NCBI GenBank assembly: GCA_963764685.1
Contig: CAVXTT010000021.1
Coordinates: forward strand, 124,001-188,000
Direction of reading: 5' to 3'
Length of the DNA stretch: 64,000 nucleotides
Origin: CAVXTT01 sp963764685
GTDB taxonomy: Bacteria; Bacteroidota; Ignavibacteria; Ignavibacteriales; Ignavibacteriaceae
Shown: in pieces, positions 38,397-47,186 of the stretch
How positions within the stretch are numbered: the stretch's first letter is position 1
Layout: each line of letters opens with the position of its first letter
The notes under the pieces: model-generated
Databases searched by the model: none
What the model was told of the DNA's origin: nothing
The model's input: the letters and a program-made list of their open reading frames with translations, nothing else
Translations under genes and position numbers: made by a program

Positions 38397-41300
38397 TCAC
38401 CTTAACAGCATCATTTTTTTAGTGTTACTGTATTTCCCGGTATTAATTTTATATAAATAAATACCGCTCGATACTGATTGCCCGCTGTTATTATTTCCAT
38501 CCCACGAAATTGAATAACGTCCGGCGTCCTTAACGTCATCAACTAAAGTACGGACTTTTTGACCTAATGCATTATACACCTCAATCAACACGTGTTCGGT
38601 TTCAGGAAGCTGGTAACCGATTACAGTCGAAGGATTAAATGGATTTGGATAATTCTGCATCAGTTCAAAAGTCGCGGGAACAGTATTTCCATCATCTACT
38701 CCGATAGGCGGAAGGTCAGCAATATAAGCAGTGATCATCAGGTTGCCGCCAGCAAAATCCTGCCAATCATCGGTTCTTGTAAAGAATTTACCGCGTCCCG
38801 AATTAGGAGGTGTTACGTCAACACCGATACCAGGACCTCCGGGTGTTGCAGGAAGATAATTAATTACTGCCCAAAAATCCCCGTTATCTATGATAGGAGG
38901 TTCATTACCGGGTAAAGTCAGGGAAATAGTACTTACCTGAAGAGGACTTGTTGATCCAACCCTGAATGGTCCTGCAATAATATCTCCCGGAAGTCCACCG
39001 TTATCCGCATGTATTGTGAAATCAAACGTCTCCTTAGTATTAACAGTGGTTTCGAGCCGCATAACTCGTGCAGGATAAAAAGTTGGGGTAAAACGAAGCG
39101 CAAATTTATTTTCATCAAAAGTAAAGCTTACAACATAAAAGCTTTCCCAACTGCCGTCATCATATTTAATAGCCGTCAGAGTTGGTGTCTGACAGGCAAA
39201 CTGTCCTACTATAGGACTGCGGGGGCTCATCATAGTGTCGCCGCCTACAACAATAAACGCTTCAAACTGGTATTCATACCATCTTGTGCATTCAACGTTA
39301 TCGTCAACAAGAGATTCAACACCGGCATTTAAGGTAGTAAAAAATTCACCATTTTTATAAATGTTAATTACCGGAGGTACAGGAAGAGGATCATTGTTTA
39401 ATCCGAGAGTCGGATCATCCCAGGTTAATAAAAGATCATTTCCCTGTTGAGCAACAACTATATTTCCAGGAGCCTGGGGAGGTGCAGAAAGATCAATATC
39501 AATATTCACATCTCCGAAGTACTGCGGATTAAACAAGCTGAACATTGTCTGCGGCCACCAGCCGTTAAATATTGCAGCACCGCTTTCCCTCCTGATAAGG
39601 AAGGCACCAAGGCCTACAGTTCTGTCTGGGCTGTATACCTGGAGCTGATAACCTTCTTCAAAACCGATAGGTATTACAAATTCTCCCTGAAGATGTCCGG
39701 ATCCCGCAGAGAATGCGACAGGAAGTTGCTCTAAGGTATCAACAACTCCCGCGCCACCGCCAGTGTATAACGGTCTGAAACGAACCAGTGCTCCTGACGG
39801 ATGCCAGTATGCCCAGAAATTACCTTCCTGGTAAACGGGTAAAGCTGTAGTTGATTCAAACATATTGTTATTATTATCATCCAGATAAAATCCGAATCCT
39901 TCATTGTCATCGAGTGTCGGGTTAAGAAAATCTTCCCCGGCAATATACAGCAGCTTATTATCCTGACTAAACTTTAGATACAGGAAAACAGACCCCTGTG
40001 CTTTTGGTGTTCCGCTGCCATTCCCAAGCACATCGGAAATATCAACTTTAAATGCATCTGTCCATTCCCCAGGAGAAATTACACCATCTATAGTGGGAAC
40101 GGAGGCTGCCAGTGGTACAGTTATATCAAATGTAAGCAATGAATCATTTACTTCTCCGATTGCTTCATTTGAATAAACTGTTTGACCAATTTCATTGAAC
40201 TTATTTATTATGTAAAAATATTGTCTGAGAGGAAATACTGCCGAGTCAGTATAAGTGTTCGAAGTAGCAGGTACAGATGCTATCTTGCTGTAAGGACCTC
40301 CCTGAACAAATGATCTGTATACGGCTATACTATCTGCCAGCTGATCAGTGATTAAAGTTTCATCTGAGTATTGATTTTGCGCCGATCTGGATACTACATC
40401 CTGTAATGCCGGATCATAATTATCTCCAACAATGCGTGCGATCTCCTTAATTCTCTCCGGTGTCATCATCACCGGCCAGGTTAATTCAATTTTATTCATC
40501 AGACTGGTAGAAGCCGAAAGTACCGGTGCAGTTCCCGGGAAAGCTGCTAATACAAAGTTAACTCCATTAGTTGTACTACCATTGGTAACAACAATGTTTG
40601 GAAGGGTACCATAATTGTAACCGGGCTTTTCTGCACTTATAGTATATGTCCCTGCAGGTATATTACTGATTGTATAACTGCCATTGAGTGCTGTAACAGC
40701 TGACCTGGGAGTACCCACAACTTTAACCAGCACACCGCTGTCGTTTAAGCCTGGTAAATTTACTGTTCCCGAAACATTTCCTCCGCCAAGACTAATCTGG
40801 CAGTAATAAATACGTCCGCCGTTTCCGAATTCTCTTGCGTGAGTAGCTTTACCACCGGCAATCACTTTACTTCCGTCAGAACTGATATCAACCGTATGGA
40901 AAGAACCTGGAGTAGTAACTGTAAATGCAGTATCACCTGTTACACCATCAAAAACATAAAGATCCGGTTTCAAGTGGGCAAGATCTCCCCAGGTAGCAGC
41001 AGCTACAACTTTACCGTCATCAGATATGGCTATCTCATCGACGAGATCACCTGTACCCATATATATCCATTTGGGTACTCCGCCACTGTAAGTATTAAAT
41101 GCGATAACTGAACCATCATATGTGCTTGCATTAAATATAAGAGTACCGGCTGCTATGGTGTTGCCGTCTCCTGAAATGCCTACTGAAGATCCCCAGTTTG
41201 TAAATGCACCGGCAGGAACCCTGTATGCCCATAACATATCGTACTGGCTTGTGGTTGAATTATAAAGCCAGGCTTGTACAAAACCGCTGTTATTGGCAGT

Positions 41301-42140
41301 AGCGATTACATTTCCATCATTGCTTATTCCGGGAGCAGATTCAGTGTTATCCATAAAATGATCCCAGATAAGTGCACCGGTTGATGTATTTACAACATAA
41401 AAATAATTTCTTCCCATAAGGACTGTCTTATTACCCAAGGAGGAGATTGATACACCGGCCCAGTTAGTAATTAGATTAGCAGGAACATCATATGTCCAGT
41501 CAACAGTTGGTGTTCCTGATATATTCAGTCCATATGCACGTGCGGTATTTGATCCTGCATAAGCTTCAGCCACGAAAACTGCTTTTTGCCCATCCTTGGA
41601 TATTGCTGCTGAGGATGCCCAGAAGGTATCGGGCAATGTAAGCTGATAATTTATAGCACCTGTTGTTTTATCAAGTAGATAAAATTGCTGAGCTTTACAA
41701 ACTGCAACTATTTCACCATTCCCTGAAACTTCAACTGTTGCGCCATCGGGTGCAGTCGGGAATTCCCACAGGGGAGTGGATGATGTCTCCGGATATCTTG
41801 AAATACGCATATTGTTTAGTGTCCAGGCATTTATAGGAGTATTGCCACTATCATCCAATCTTGAAGTTGTATTTATGGCAAGCCCATCAGCGAACGCCCA
41901 AATTATATTCCCATCAAGTACATATCTGTCTCCCGGTAATGTAACACTATTGGGTTGATTCGATATTGGTTGGTTGATTGAGTTGATTTGTGGTGTTGTT
42001 TTTAAGGCAACTTTATTCCCCTCCTTCAGTAACTCTGTTCCAATGAACCTTTGATTCTGCCCCAGCAGGGAGGCGGAAAAAAAGGAAAACACTATAAAGA
42101 ACAGTATAGTTTTAGTAGATAACTGTAATGATGATTGCAT
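38397..42140 (-). CDS. Large T9SS-secreted multidomain protein (propeller, CarboxypepD_reg, DOMON-like, FnIII)
   Basis: This 1247-residue unbroken protein has a signal peptide (MQSSLQLSTKTILFFIVFSF). Residues about 100-440 form a propeller (SGNGEIVAVCKAQQFYLLDK, DDGKVVAAATWGDLA, SSDGSKVIAGGKATHA). Next comes a carboxypeptidase-regulatory-like beta domain (LPGLNDSGVLVKVVGTPRSA, near 450-530), a linker, a DOMON/CBM9-like segment (PTIDGVISPGEWTDAFKVDI) and an FnIII-like segment (LLLTWDDPTLGLNNDPLP). The end is a T9SS type A domain (NYPNPFNPSTVIGYQL to KKMMLLR). It looks like a surface sugar-binding or sensor protein; no catalytic site was seen. It lies between the permease and adaptor of one RND pump with gaps of about 80 and 100 bases. 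Confidence 0.9.
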   Translation of the reverse strand: MQSSLQLSTKTILFFIVFSFFSASLLGQNQRFIGTELLKEGNKVALKTTPQINSINQPISNQPNSVTLPGDRYVLDGNIIWAFADGLAINTTSRLDDSGNTPINAWTLNNMRISRYPETSSTPLWEFPTAPDGATVEVSGNGEIVAVCKAQQFYLLDKTTGAINYQLTLPDTFWASSAAISKDGQKAVFVAEAYAGSNTARAYGLNISGTPTVDWTYDVPANLITNWAGVSISSLGNKTVLMGRNYFYVVNTSTGALIWDHFMDNTESAPGISNDGNVIATANNSGFVQAWLYNSTTSQYDMLWAYRVPAGAFTNWGSSVGISGDGNTIAAGTLIFNASTYDGSVIAFNTYSGGVPKWIYMGTGDLVDEIAISDDGKVVAAATWGDLAHLKPDLYVFDGVTGDTAFTVTTPGSFHTVDISSDGSKVIAGGKATHAREFGNGGRIYYCQISLGGGNVSGTVNLPGLNDSGVLVKVVGTPRSAVTALNGSYTISNIPAGTYTISAEKPGYNYGTLPNIVVTNGSTTNGVNFVLAAFPGTAPVLSASTSLMNKIELTWPVMMTPERIKEIARIVGDNYDPALQDVVSRSAQNQYSDETLITDQLADSIAVYRSFVQGGPYSKIASVPATSNTYTDSAVFPLRQYFYIINKFNEIGQTVYSNEAIGEVNDSLLTFDITVPLAASVPTIDGVISPGEWTDAFKVDISDVLGNGSGTPKAQGSVFLYLKFSQDNKLLYIAGEDFLNPTLDDNEGFGFYLDDNNNNMFESTTALPVYQEGNFWAYWHPSGALVRFRPLYTGGGAGVVDTLEQLPVAFSAGSGHLQGEFVIPIGFEEGYQLQVYSPDRTVGLGAFLIRRESGAAIFNGWWPQTMFSLFNPQYFGDVNIDIDLSAPPQAPGNIVVAQQGNDLLLTWDDPTLGLNNDPLPVPPVINIYKNGEFFTTLNAGVESLVDDNVECTRWYEYQFEAFIVVGGDTMMSPRSPIVGQFACQTPTLTAIKYDDGSWESFYVVSFTFDENKFALRFTPTFYPARVMRLETTVNTKETFDFTIHADNGGLPGDIIAGPFRVGSTSPLQVSTISLTLPGNEPPIIDNGDFWAVINYLPATPGGPGIGVDVTPPNSGRGKFFTRTDDWQDFAGGNLMITAYIADLPPIGVDDGNTVPATFELMQNYPNPFNPSTVIGYQLPETEHVLIEVYNALGQKVRTLVDDVKDAGRYSISWDGNNNSGQSVSSGIYLYKINTGKYSNTKKMMLLR
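41953..41989 (-). repeat. GTTGATT octamer-like repeat inside the T9SS coding sequence
   Basis: On the plus strand GTTGATT recurs three times between 41953 and 41989 with near-octamer spacing. Read on the coding strand it encodes INSINQPISNQPNS in the propeptide just after the signal peptide. It uses the same GTTGATT word as the intergenic arrays at 8341-8380 and 8958-9005. Confidence 0.6.
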
Positions 42141-42243
42141 CTATACCTCTTTAATTTTACGTTGAAAAATAAGACCACTATCTCTTACTTTAGTCAGATA
42201 ATGCCCTTCCCTGATTTTTTATTTATTAATTTCTCCTGTTTAG

Positions 42244-43302
42244 TTAAAATTCGAAATACTTACACGGGACACCCGGGCGCAGTTGTAGTAAACCCGATGT
42301 TATTACTGTATCATTTAAATTTAATCCCCGGATAATCTGAACTTTATCTTCATTTCTAATTCCTGTTTCGATTGGACGGGATACGGCTGTCCCATTTTGA
42401 AAGATAAACACTTTTTGACCTTTCAGTTCCGGAATAACTGCCTGGGAAGGAATTAATATAGCATCCTTAATTTGTTCGATTACCAGTTCAATATTGGCAA
42501 ACGCACCCGGGAATATTTCATTATTGGGATTCGAATAAATTGCACGTATCCTGAGAGTTCGCGACACTGGGTCGATCTTTGGTTCAACCGCATAAACCCT
42601 GGCTGTATAATTTTCAGAAGAACCGGCGATGGTAAATTTAACCGGGTCTCCGATTTTAACTTTTGCAGCATACCTTTCAGGAACAGAAAAATCAATCTTC
42701 ACCGGATTGATATTCTGTAATGTCGCAATAACCGTGGATGTATTCACATTACTTCCCTCACTAACATTTCGTAAACCTATAATACCACCAAATGGAGCCC
42801 TGATTTCAGTTTTTTCAATCTGGGCTTTAATTAATTCAAGCTCTGCTTTGCTAACATTTAACTCACTAAGTGCGGCATCATATTCTTCCTGACTGATCGC
42901 TTGTTTACTGTATAAAATTTTCTGGCGATACTCCATATCCTGCTGAAGCTTGAGTCTTGAGGCAGCTCTGGAAAGCTGCGCTTGAAGTTCACTGTCATTT
43001 ATTTTTACAAGCCGATCACCCTTATTTATCTGTGTCCCTTCTTTAAAAAATATATTTATAATCTTCCCCGGAGTTTCACTTTTTATTTCTACTTCTTCAT
43101 TTGCTAATACGGAGCCGCTGGTTTTGATGACATCCTGCAGGCTCTCAGTATTTATAATGTGGGCACTTACAGAAAGAACAGTGTTCTTTCCGGCAGTTAA
43201 TGTAGGATTTACTTTCCCTGATTTAATTTTTGGATAGGCAAGCAGAAAAATCAAGATCGCGGTGGATAGAATGATAATCAGCAATTTTAATTTTTTATTC
43301 AT
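42244..43302 (-). CDS. RND efflux pump periplasmic adaptor (membrane fusion protein)
   Basis: This 352-residue adaptor has an N-terminal membrane anchor (KLLIIILSTAILIFLLAY), a lipoyl half-motif (VKIKSETPGKIINIFFKEGT), a coiled-coil hairpin (LSRAASRLKLQQDMEYRQKI to IKAQIEKTEIRAPFGG) and a beta-barrel domain (PVKIDFSVPERYAAKVKIGD). It bridges the inner-membrane permease and an outer-membrane channel. It is transcribed with the permease direction but separated from it by the 1247-residue T9SS gene. Confidence 0.95.
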   Translation of the reverse strand: MNKKLKLLIIILSTAILIFLLAYPKIKSGKVNPTLTAGKNTVLSVSAHIINTESLQDVIKTSGSVLANEEVEIKSETPGKIINIFFKEGTQINKGDRLVKINDSELQAQLSRAASRLKLQQDMEYRQKILYSKQAISQEEYDAALSELNVSKAELELIKAQIEKTEIRAPFGGIIGLRNVSEGSNVNTSTVIATLQNINPVKIDFSVPERYAAKVKIGDPVKFTIAGSSENYTARVYAVEPKIDPVSRTLRIRAIYSNPNNEIFPGAFANIELVIEQIKDAILIPSQAVIPELKGQKVFIFQNGTAVSRPIETGIRNEDKVQIIRGLNLNDTVITSGLLQLRPGVPCKYFEF

Positions 43303-43365
43303 AATGAAATGTATAAATAGAGGAGCTAAGTTTAAAGCTTATTTTTAGGGTATGTTCTGAGGAAT

Positions 43366-43392
43366 AAAAAAAAAGCCAGTTAAACTGGCTTA
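43366..43392 (-). terminator. Terminator of rpmE
   Basis: On the minus strand AAGCCAGTTTAACTGGCTT is a perfect hairpin followed by a run of nine T (A9 on the plus strand at about 43366-43374). It lies 20 bases past the rpmE stop and before the adaptor gene. Confidence 0.9.
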
Positions 43393-43411
43393 ATGAAATT
43401 CTAGTAAAAAA

Positions 43412-43660
43412 CTATGATTTTTTTGAATATTTTTTATTGAACTTTTCTACTCTTCCGGTGGTATCAAGCAGTTTTTGCTTACCCGTAAAGAAAGGATGAG
43501 AAGCACTGGATATTTCAAGCTTTATCAGGGGATATGTGCGTCCGTCTTCCCACAAAATAGTGTCGCTTGTCTTAATCGTAGATCTGGTAAGTATTGCAAA
43601 TGCTGCTGAAGCATCCTGAAATACTACCGGACGGTATTCAGGGTGAATTCCTTTTTTCAT
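43412..43660 (-). CDS. rpmE2: 50S ribosomal protein L31, type B (zinc-free)
   Basis: This 82-residue protein has the family start MKKGIHPEYRPVVFQDASA and the SSASHPFFTGKQKLLDT block near the end. The four cysteines of zinc-binding L31 are absent, so it is the C-minus paralog often induced when zinc is short. No Zur box was identified. A Bacteroidota-type promoter is at 43692-43720 and a strong terminator follows, so it is a single-gene unit. Confidence 0.97.
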   Translation of the reverse strand: MKKGIHPEYRPVVFQDASAAFAILTRSTIKTSDTILWEDGRTYPLIKLEISSASHPFFTGKQKLLDTTGRVEKFNKKYSKKS

Positions 43661-43691
43661 CTTATATCCTGCAAAATTTTACTTGGATTAT

Positions 43692-43720
43692 CAAACATAG
43701 AAAGTAAATATATTAAACAA
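43692..43720 (-). promoter_or_regulatory. Bacteroidota-type promoter of rpmE
   Basis: On the minus strand TATGTTTG (plus 43692-43699) is a perfect TAnnTTTG, with TTG (plus 43718-43720) 18 bases upstream. The ATG lies about 32 bases downstream. Confidence 0.65.
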
Positions 43721-43807
43721 TCCTTTATTTTCAAAAGCAAAAAATGGAATATTTTATCATAAAAAGCCCCTTTTCTCATATCTCTCCCAAATGATGAAAT
43801 AAGAAAT

Positions 43808-44316
43808 AAAAAAGGAGCACCAAATAAAATTACCTACAATGCTTGCTTTTGCACCCGGAATATCGGAATTATGCAAATGTTTATAAGAACAGGGGATCAA
43901 ACAACTCCTATTGGATTTATTGCAACAAACCGGAAAGATCTGACCAAACACTTATTTCCAGGCCTATCTCTCCCGGTACTTAATCCCTTTAACCTCCATA
44001 CAACCCTTCTTCGAGGGTAATGTTATAGTAGGCGTTTAGTAGGACATAGTAGGGGTTGTGTAGGGGGTAGAGGCTTTTTTTTGTTAGGTGCCTGGTCAGA
44101 TTTTTCGTGGTATTTATATTGTATTGATGATTGTGAAGATTTACCCTCCCTAGACCTAATTATTCTCTCCCTCAGTTCCATTCAGTTCTTTGGAGCCTGA
44201 AGTATTGTATTAAATGGTTAAATAATCCAGTTAAGGCCTTTGTAGGGTTTTCGATCCAAAGCAGGCAGATAAATTTATAATGGTGGATTGAAATTGAAAA
44301 AAGAAGAAACCTGTCT
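43808..44316. repeat. Dispersed intergenic repeat, copy B
   Basis: Second copy of the repeat at 602-957. The 48-nt block 44026-44073 differs from 783-830 at two bases. ACAACCC (44000-44006) can pair with GGGTTGT (44053-44059) as in copy A, while the nested GTCCT/AGGAC pairing of copy A is lost. This copy is about 150 bases longer, with extra sequence after the core (about 44150-44280) before the shared GATTGAAATT end. One frame reads MQMFIRTGDQTTPIGFIATN; the copy A counterpart GDQAAPIGF is preserved only in part. It lies between rpmE and the beta-helix gene. From 44317 to the inverted repeat at 44442 I see nothing else. Confidence 0.75.
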
Positions 44317-44441
44317 AAATCTGTTAAGGTGTTTTTTTAAATGAGTTAAAATAAGAATAAAAATTGATCATTGATTTGAAAAATCAGGAGATTTATAGTC
44401 ACTTTTCAGGTAATTCCTGATTGTCCGGACATACTTCTCTT

Positions 44442-44489
44442 GGATAGTTTGCATTTAGATTTATTAACAACTAACCGCTCAAACTATCC
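44442..44489 (+). promoter_or_regulatory. 10-bp inverted repeat upstream of the beta-helix gene
   Basis: GGATAGTTTG (44442-44451) and CAAACTATCC (44480-44489) are perfect inverted copies separated by 28 bases, ending 12 bases before the ATG at 44502. TCCGGA occurs beside each arm. It could be a repressor operator or an mRNA stem next to the ribosome site. Confidence 0.5.
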
Positions 44490-44501
44490 GGAAAATGTTC
44501 A

Positions 44502-46094
44502 ATGAAAACTTCAGTCTTCCTGTCTCTCTTTCTCATTTTATTTATTGTCTTACTAACCGACCCGGTATATCCGGCAGGATCTAAAAAATTCTTTGTTGAA
44601 AGTTATTATGTGGATGCACAAAACGGAAACGATGCCAATAGCGGCCATTCTCCCAATGCTGCCTGGAAAACCATTCAGAAAGTGAATGCAACAATTCTGC
44701 CTGAGGGTTACCAGGTACTTTTTAAGAGAGGGTGTACCTGGTATGAAACTCTGCAGATCACATCAAGCGGAACTTCAGCGCGTCCGATAGTTTATACATC
44801 TTACGGCCCGTTTGAGCTTCCTCAGCCTGTTATCGACGGGGAACTAACCAGAAGTAACTGTATCTATCACTATGATAAAGATTATGTAACTATCAAAGAT
44901 CTGCAATTTCAGAATGCTGTTGGAAGCGGTGCTGTTAGAATAATGTACTCATCTTATGTCAAAATCGAGAACTGCACTTTTGTTGTAACCGGTCACGGAG
45001 GAGTTTTTATTGAGAACAGCGATCACTGTTTTATCAGATCAAATACAATCACGAGTCCGGCAGGAGATCTTGATATGCAGACAGATGGCATCTATTCGCA
45101 AAGAAATTCAAATAATACCTATGAAAAGAATAATATTACTTTAAATAATTCAAATGCCCTCCAACATCTTGACGGTATTCAAAGCTATATAGATAATGAT
45201 CTCACCCTCAAAGACAATTATATCTTTCAGCAGAATAACAAGACAAACAGCCAGGGGATTTATGCTACAACAGGTACCGGGATACATACTTACTTTAATA
45301 ATGTTGTATACTGCCCTAATACAACAGCAAGTGTAATGGGGTTTAAGAATTTAACGGCGGGAACAGCAACATTACGAGCATATCATAATACTTTGATAGG
45401 TAAAGGATCGAATATAATTGTAGTAAACGGTGACCCAACACCGGTTATCAAAAATAATATTTTTGTTGCTTTAAGTGCTTCGTACGGAGTAATAAGAATT
45501 GACAGCACCTGCATCAATCCGTCGGATATCAATAATAATCTTTATAATAACGGCGGCAGCACTACTGTTGTAACTTACAAAGGTGCGAATTTAACTTTTG
45601 CCCAATGGAGAACCTTAGGTTTTGAAGAACAAGGTTTGTTTGGAAATCCTATGTTTAATGCTGATTATACTTTGGAACCCGGTTCACCCGCAATAAATAA
45701 AGGTGTTGAAATCGGCAGTCTCTGCGGATACGATAAAGCAGGTATTATCAGACCTCAAATGGGTATAGTTGATCTCGGTGCCTATGAAAGTTTTTACTTG
45801 GGTAAAGCCGGAGAAAAAAATATAACCCCAGCCGCATTCGAATTATCACAGAATTATCCTAATCCGTTTAACCCGGCCACTGTTATCAGGTTCAGCATTC
45901 CCGAAACATCAGAGATCAGTTTAGTTGTATATGATTTATTGGGAAATGAAGTTGCAAATTTATTGAGTGGAGTAAAGGCGGAAGGGACTTACCAGGTTGA
46001 ATTTAACGGGAACGGATTAGCCAGCGGAGTCTATCTGTACTGTCTGAACGCAGGGGGATCTACCATAACTAAAAAAATGTCACTCATTAAATAA
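44502..46094 (+). CDS. T9SS-secreted right-handed beta-helix protein
   Basis: This 530-residue protein has a signal peptide (MKTSVFLSLFLILFIVLL), then the opening YYVDAQNGNDANSGHSPNAAW common to DUF1565-like/pectate-lyase-fold proteins, and stacked parallel beta-helix turns (KIENCTFVVTGHGGVFIENS, DHCFIRSNTITSPAG, KNNITLNNSNALQHLDG). The fold often binds or cleaves polysaccharide; no clear catalytic pair of Asp/Lys was identified, so activity is open. The C-terminus is a T9SS type A domain (NYPNPFNPATVIRFSI to KKMSLIK). It is followed by a strong two-way terminator. Confidence 0.9.
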   Translation: MKTSVFLSLFLILFIVLLTDPVYPAGSKKFFVESYYVDAQNGNDANSGHSPNAAWKTIQKVNATILPEGYQVLFKRGCTWYETLQITSSGTSARPIVYTSYGPFELPQPVIDGELTRSNCIYHYDKDYVTIKDLQFQNAVGSGAVRIMYSSYVKIENCTFVVTGHGGVFIENSDHCFIRSNTITSPAGDLDMQTDGIYSQRNSNNTYEKNNITLNNSNALQHLDGIQSYIDNDLTLKDNYIFQQNNKTNSQGIYATTGTGIHTYFNNVVYCPNTTASVMGFKNLTAGTATLRAYHNTLIGKGSNIIVVNGDPTPVIKNNIFVALSASYGVIRIDSTCINPSDINNNLYNNGGSTTVVTYKGANLTFAQWRTLGFEEQGLFGNPMFNADYTLEPGSPAINKGVEIGSLCGYDKAGIIRPQMGIVDLGAYESFYLGKAGEKNITPAAFELSQNYPNPFNPATVIRFSIPETSEISLVVYDLLGNEVANLLSGVKAEGTYQVEFNGNGLASGVYLYCLNAGGSTITKKMSLIK

Positions 46095-46129
46095 AAACGA
46101 TTTCATGATACTTGTTTAAATAAAAAAAA

Positions 46130-46155
46130 GGGGTGTTGCAACAACACCCCTTTTT
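46130..46155. terminator. Bidirectional terminator between the beta-helix gene and the PGA operon
   Basis: GGGGTGTTG (46130-46138), the loop CAA and CAACACCCC (46142-46150) are flanked by A8 on the left and T5 on the right. It can end the plus-strand beta-helix transcript and the minus-strand PGA operon. Confidence 0.93.
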
Positions 46156-46168
46156 ATTACAGAGATTA

Positions 46169-47173
46169 TTATTGGGGAATTGAAACTATAATCAAACCTT
46201 CAATCTCATCAGCTATATAAATATAATTTTGATCCATTGTAAAGCCCAGGGCGTATTCAGTCTCGACTACTGCCTGTCTTACCGGCCTGGTTACATCCGA
46301 AACATCAAATACCTGGAAGCCTTTCAACTCGGTGGTAATAAATACTTTATTGTTTTTATATTCTATTTCCTTGGCAAATCCACCGGTATCATAAGTTCCT
46401 ACTATTTTTATATCGGAGGTATCCGAATAATCGATTATAACCAGACCGCTTGTTCCGCAAGCCAGGTAAGCATATGACTGTTCAGGATTGCAGACAACGT
46501 CTTCAGCATACCCGTCTGTATCACACCATCCTGCTTTAGGATAGTATCCGAATCCATTTGCCATTATGGAAATATCCATCAATGCCATTCCCATTTCGCC
46601 GCAGGCAACCAGGAGATGATTGCTGTCGGGTGTTACGCATAAGCCCCGTGCATAGCCCGGGGTTACTATTCCTCCTCTATATCAGGTTGTGTGGAGTAAG
46701 ATATCTCCGAAATACTTACTCCAAGTTCACTTACACTGGTTAAAAGATAATTTTGATGAACGGTCATATCCCTTGCAGGTTTAATTCCAAGATTAGTGAG
46801 TGTAAGCCGCGGTGCCAAAGGATTAGCAATATTAATTACAGATACACCAAAATTTCCTGCTGCCATATATACAGCACTGTCTTTTTTTAATATCTTGTAA
46901 GAATATCCCTTGAGAGAATCACTTACACCTGCAAGATACCTGGGATTATGCGGATCTTTAATATTGATCATCAGTAAACCCCCTTCTCCCTGAGCCAGAT
47001 AAGCAATAGAATCTTCAACAACAACATCCTGGGCATATGCCGGAAGTCGCGTATCTACTCACGATCTTATAACCCCCATCCCCCGGAGAAGTTTGTTCCG
47101 GATCATTCGGAGTACCGCATCCTGAAAATATTATAGCTGTTAGCACTAAGTATAAATAAGATCTATGCATCAT
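46169..47173 (-). CDS. LVIVD-repeat lipoprotein closing the PGA operon (two frameshifts)
   Basis: The start ATG (47173) opens a lipoprotein signal (LYLVLTAIIFSGCGTPNDP, lipobox IFSGC). The body is a beta-propeller of LVIVD-type blades: DSIAYLAQGEGGLLMINIKD, VYMAAGNFGVSVINIANP, SYAYLACGTSGLVIIDYSD, KVFITTELKGFQVFDVSD and YIYIADEIEGLIIVSI. Frames change near 47055 and 46672; sequence is continuous across both, and about 335 residues result. LVIVD proteins are surface or periplasmic propellers of unknown function. It lies 13 bases after the outer-membrane barrel gene, so it probably belongs to the PGA operon and is its last gene. Confidence 0.75.
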
Positions 47174-47186
47174 TTAACCCTTATTA

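Noticed and set aside
43757..43951. 64-residue minus-strand frame in repeat copy B
   Set aside because: The frame is not preserved in copy A and carries no family features.
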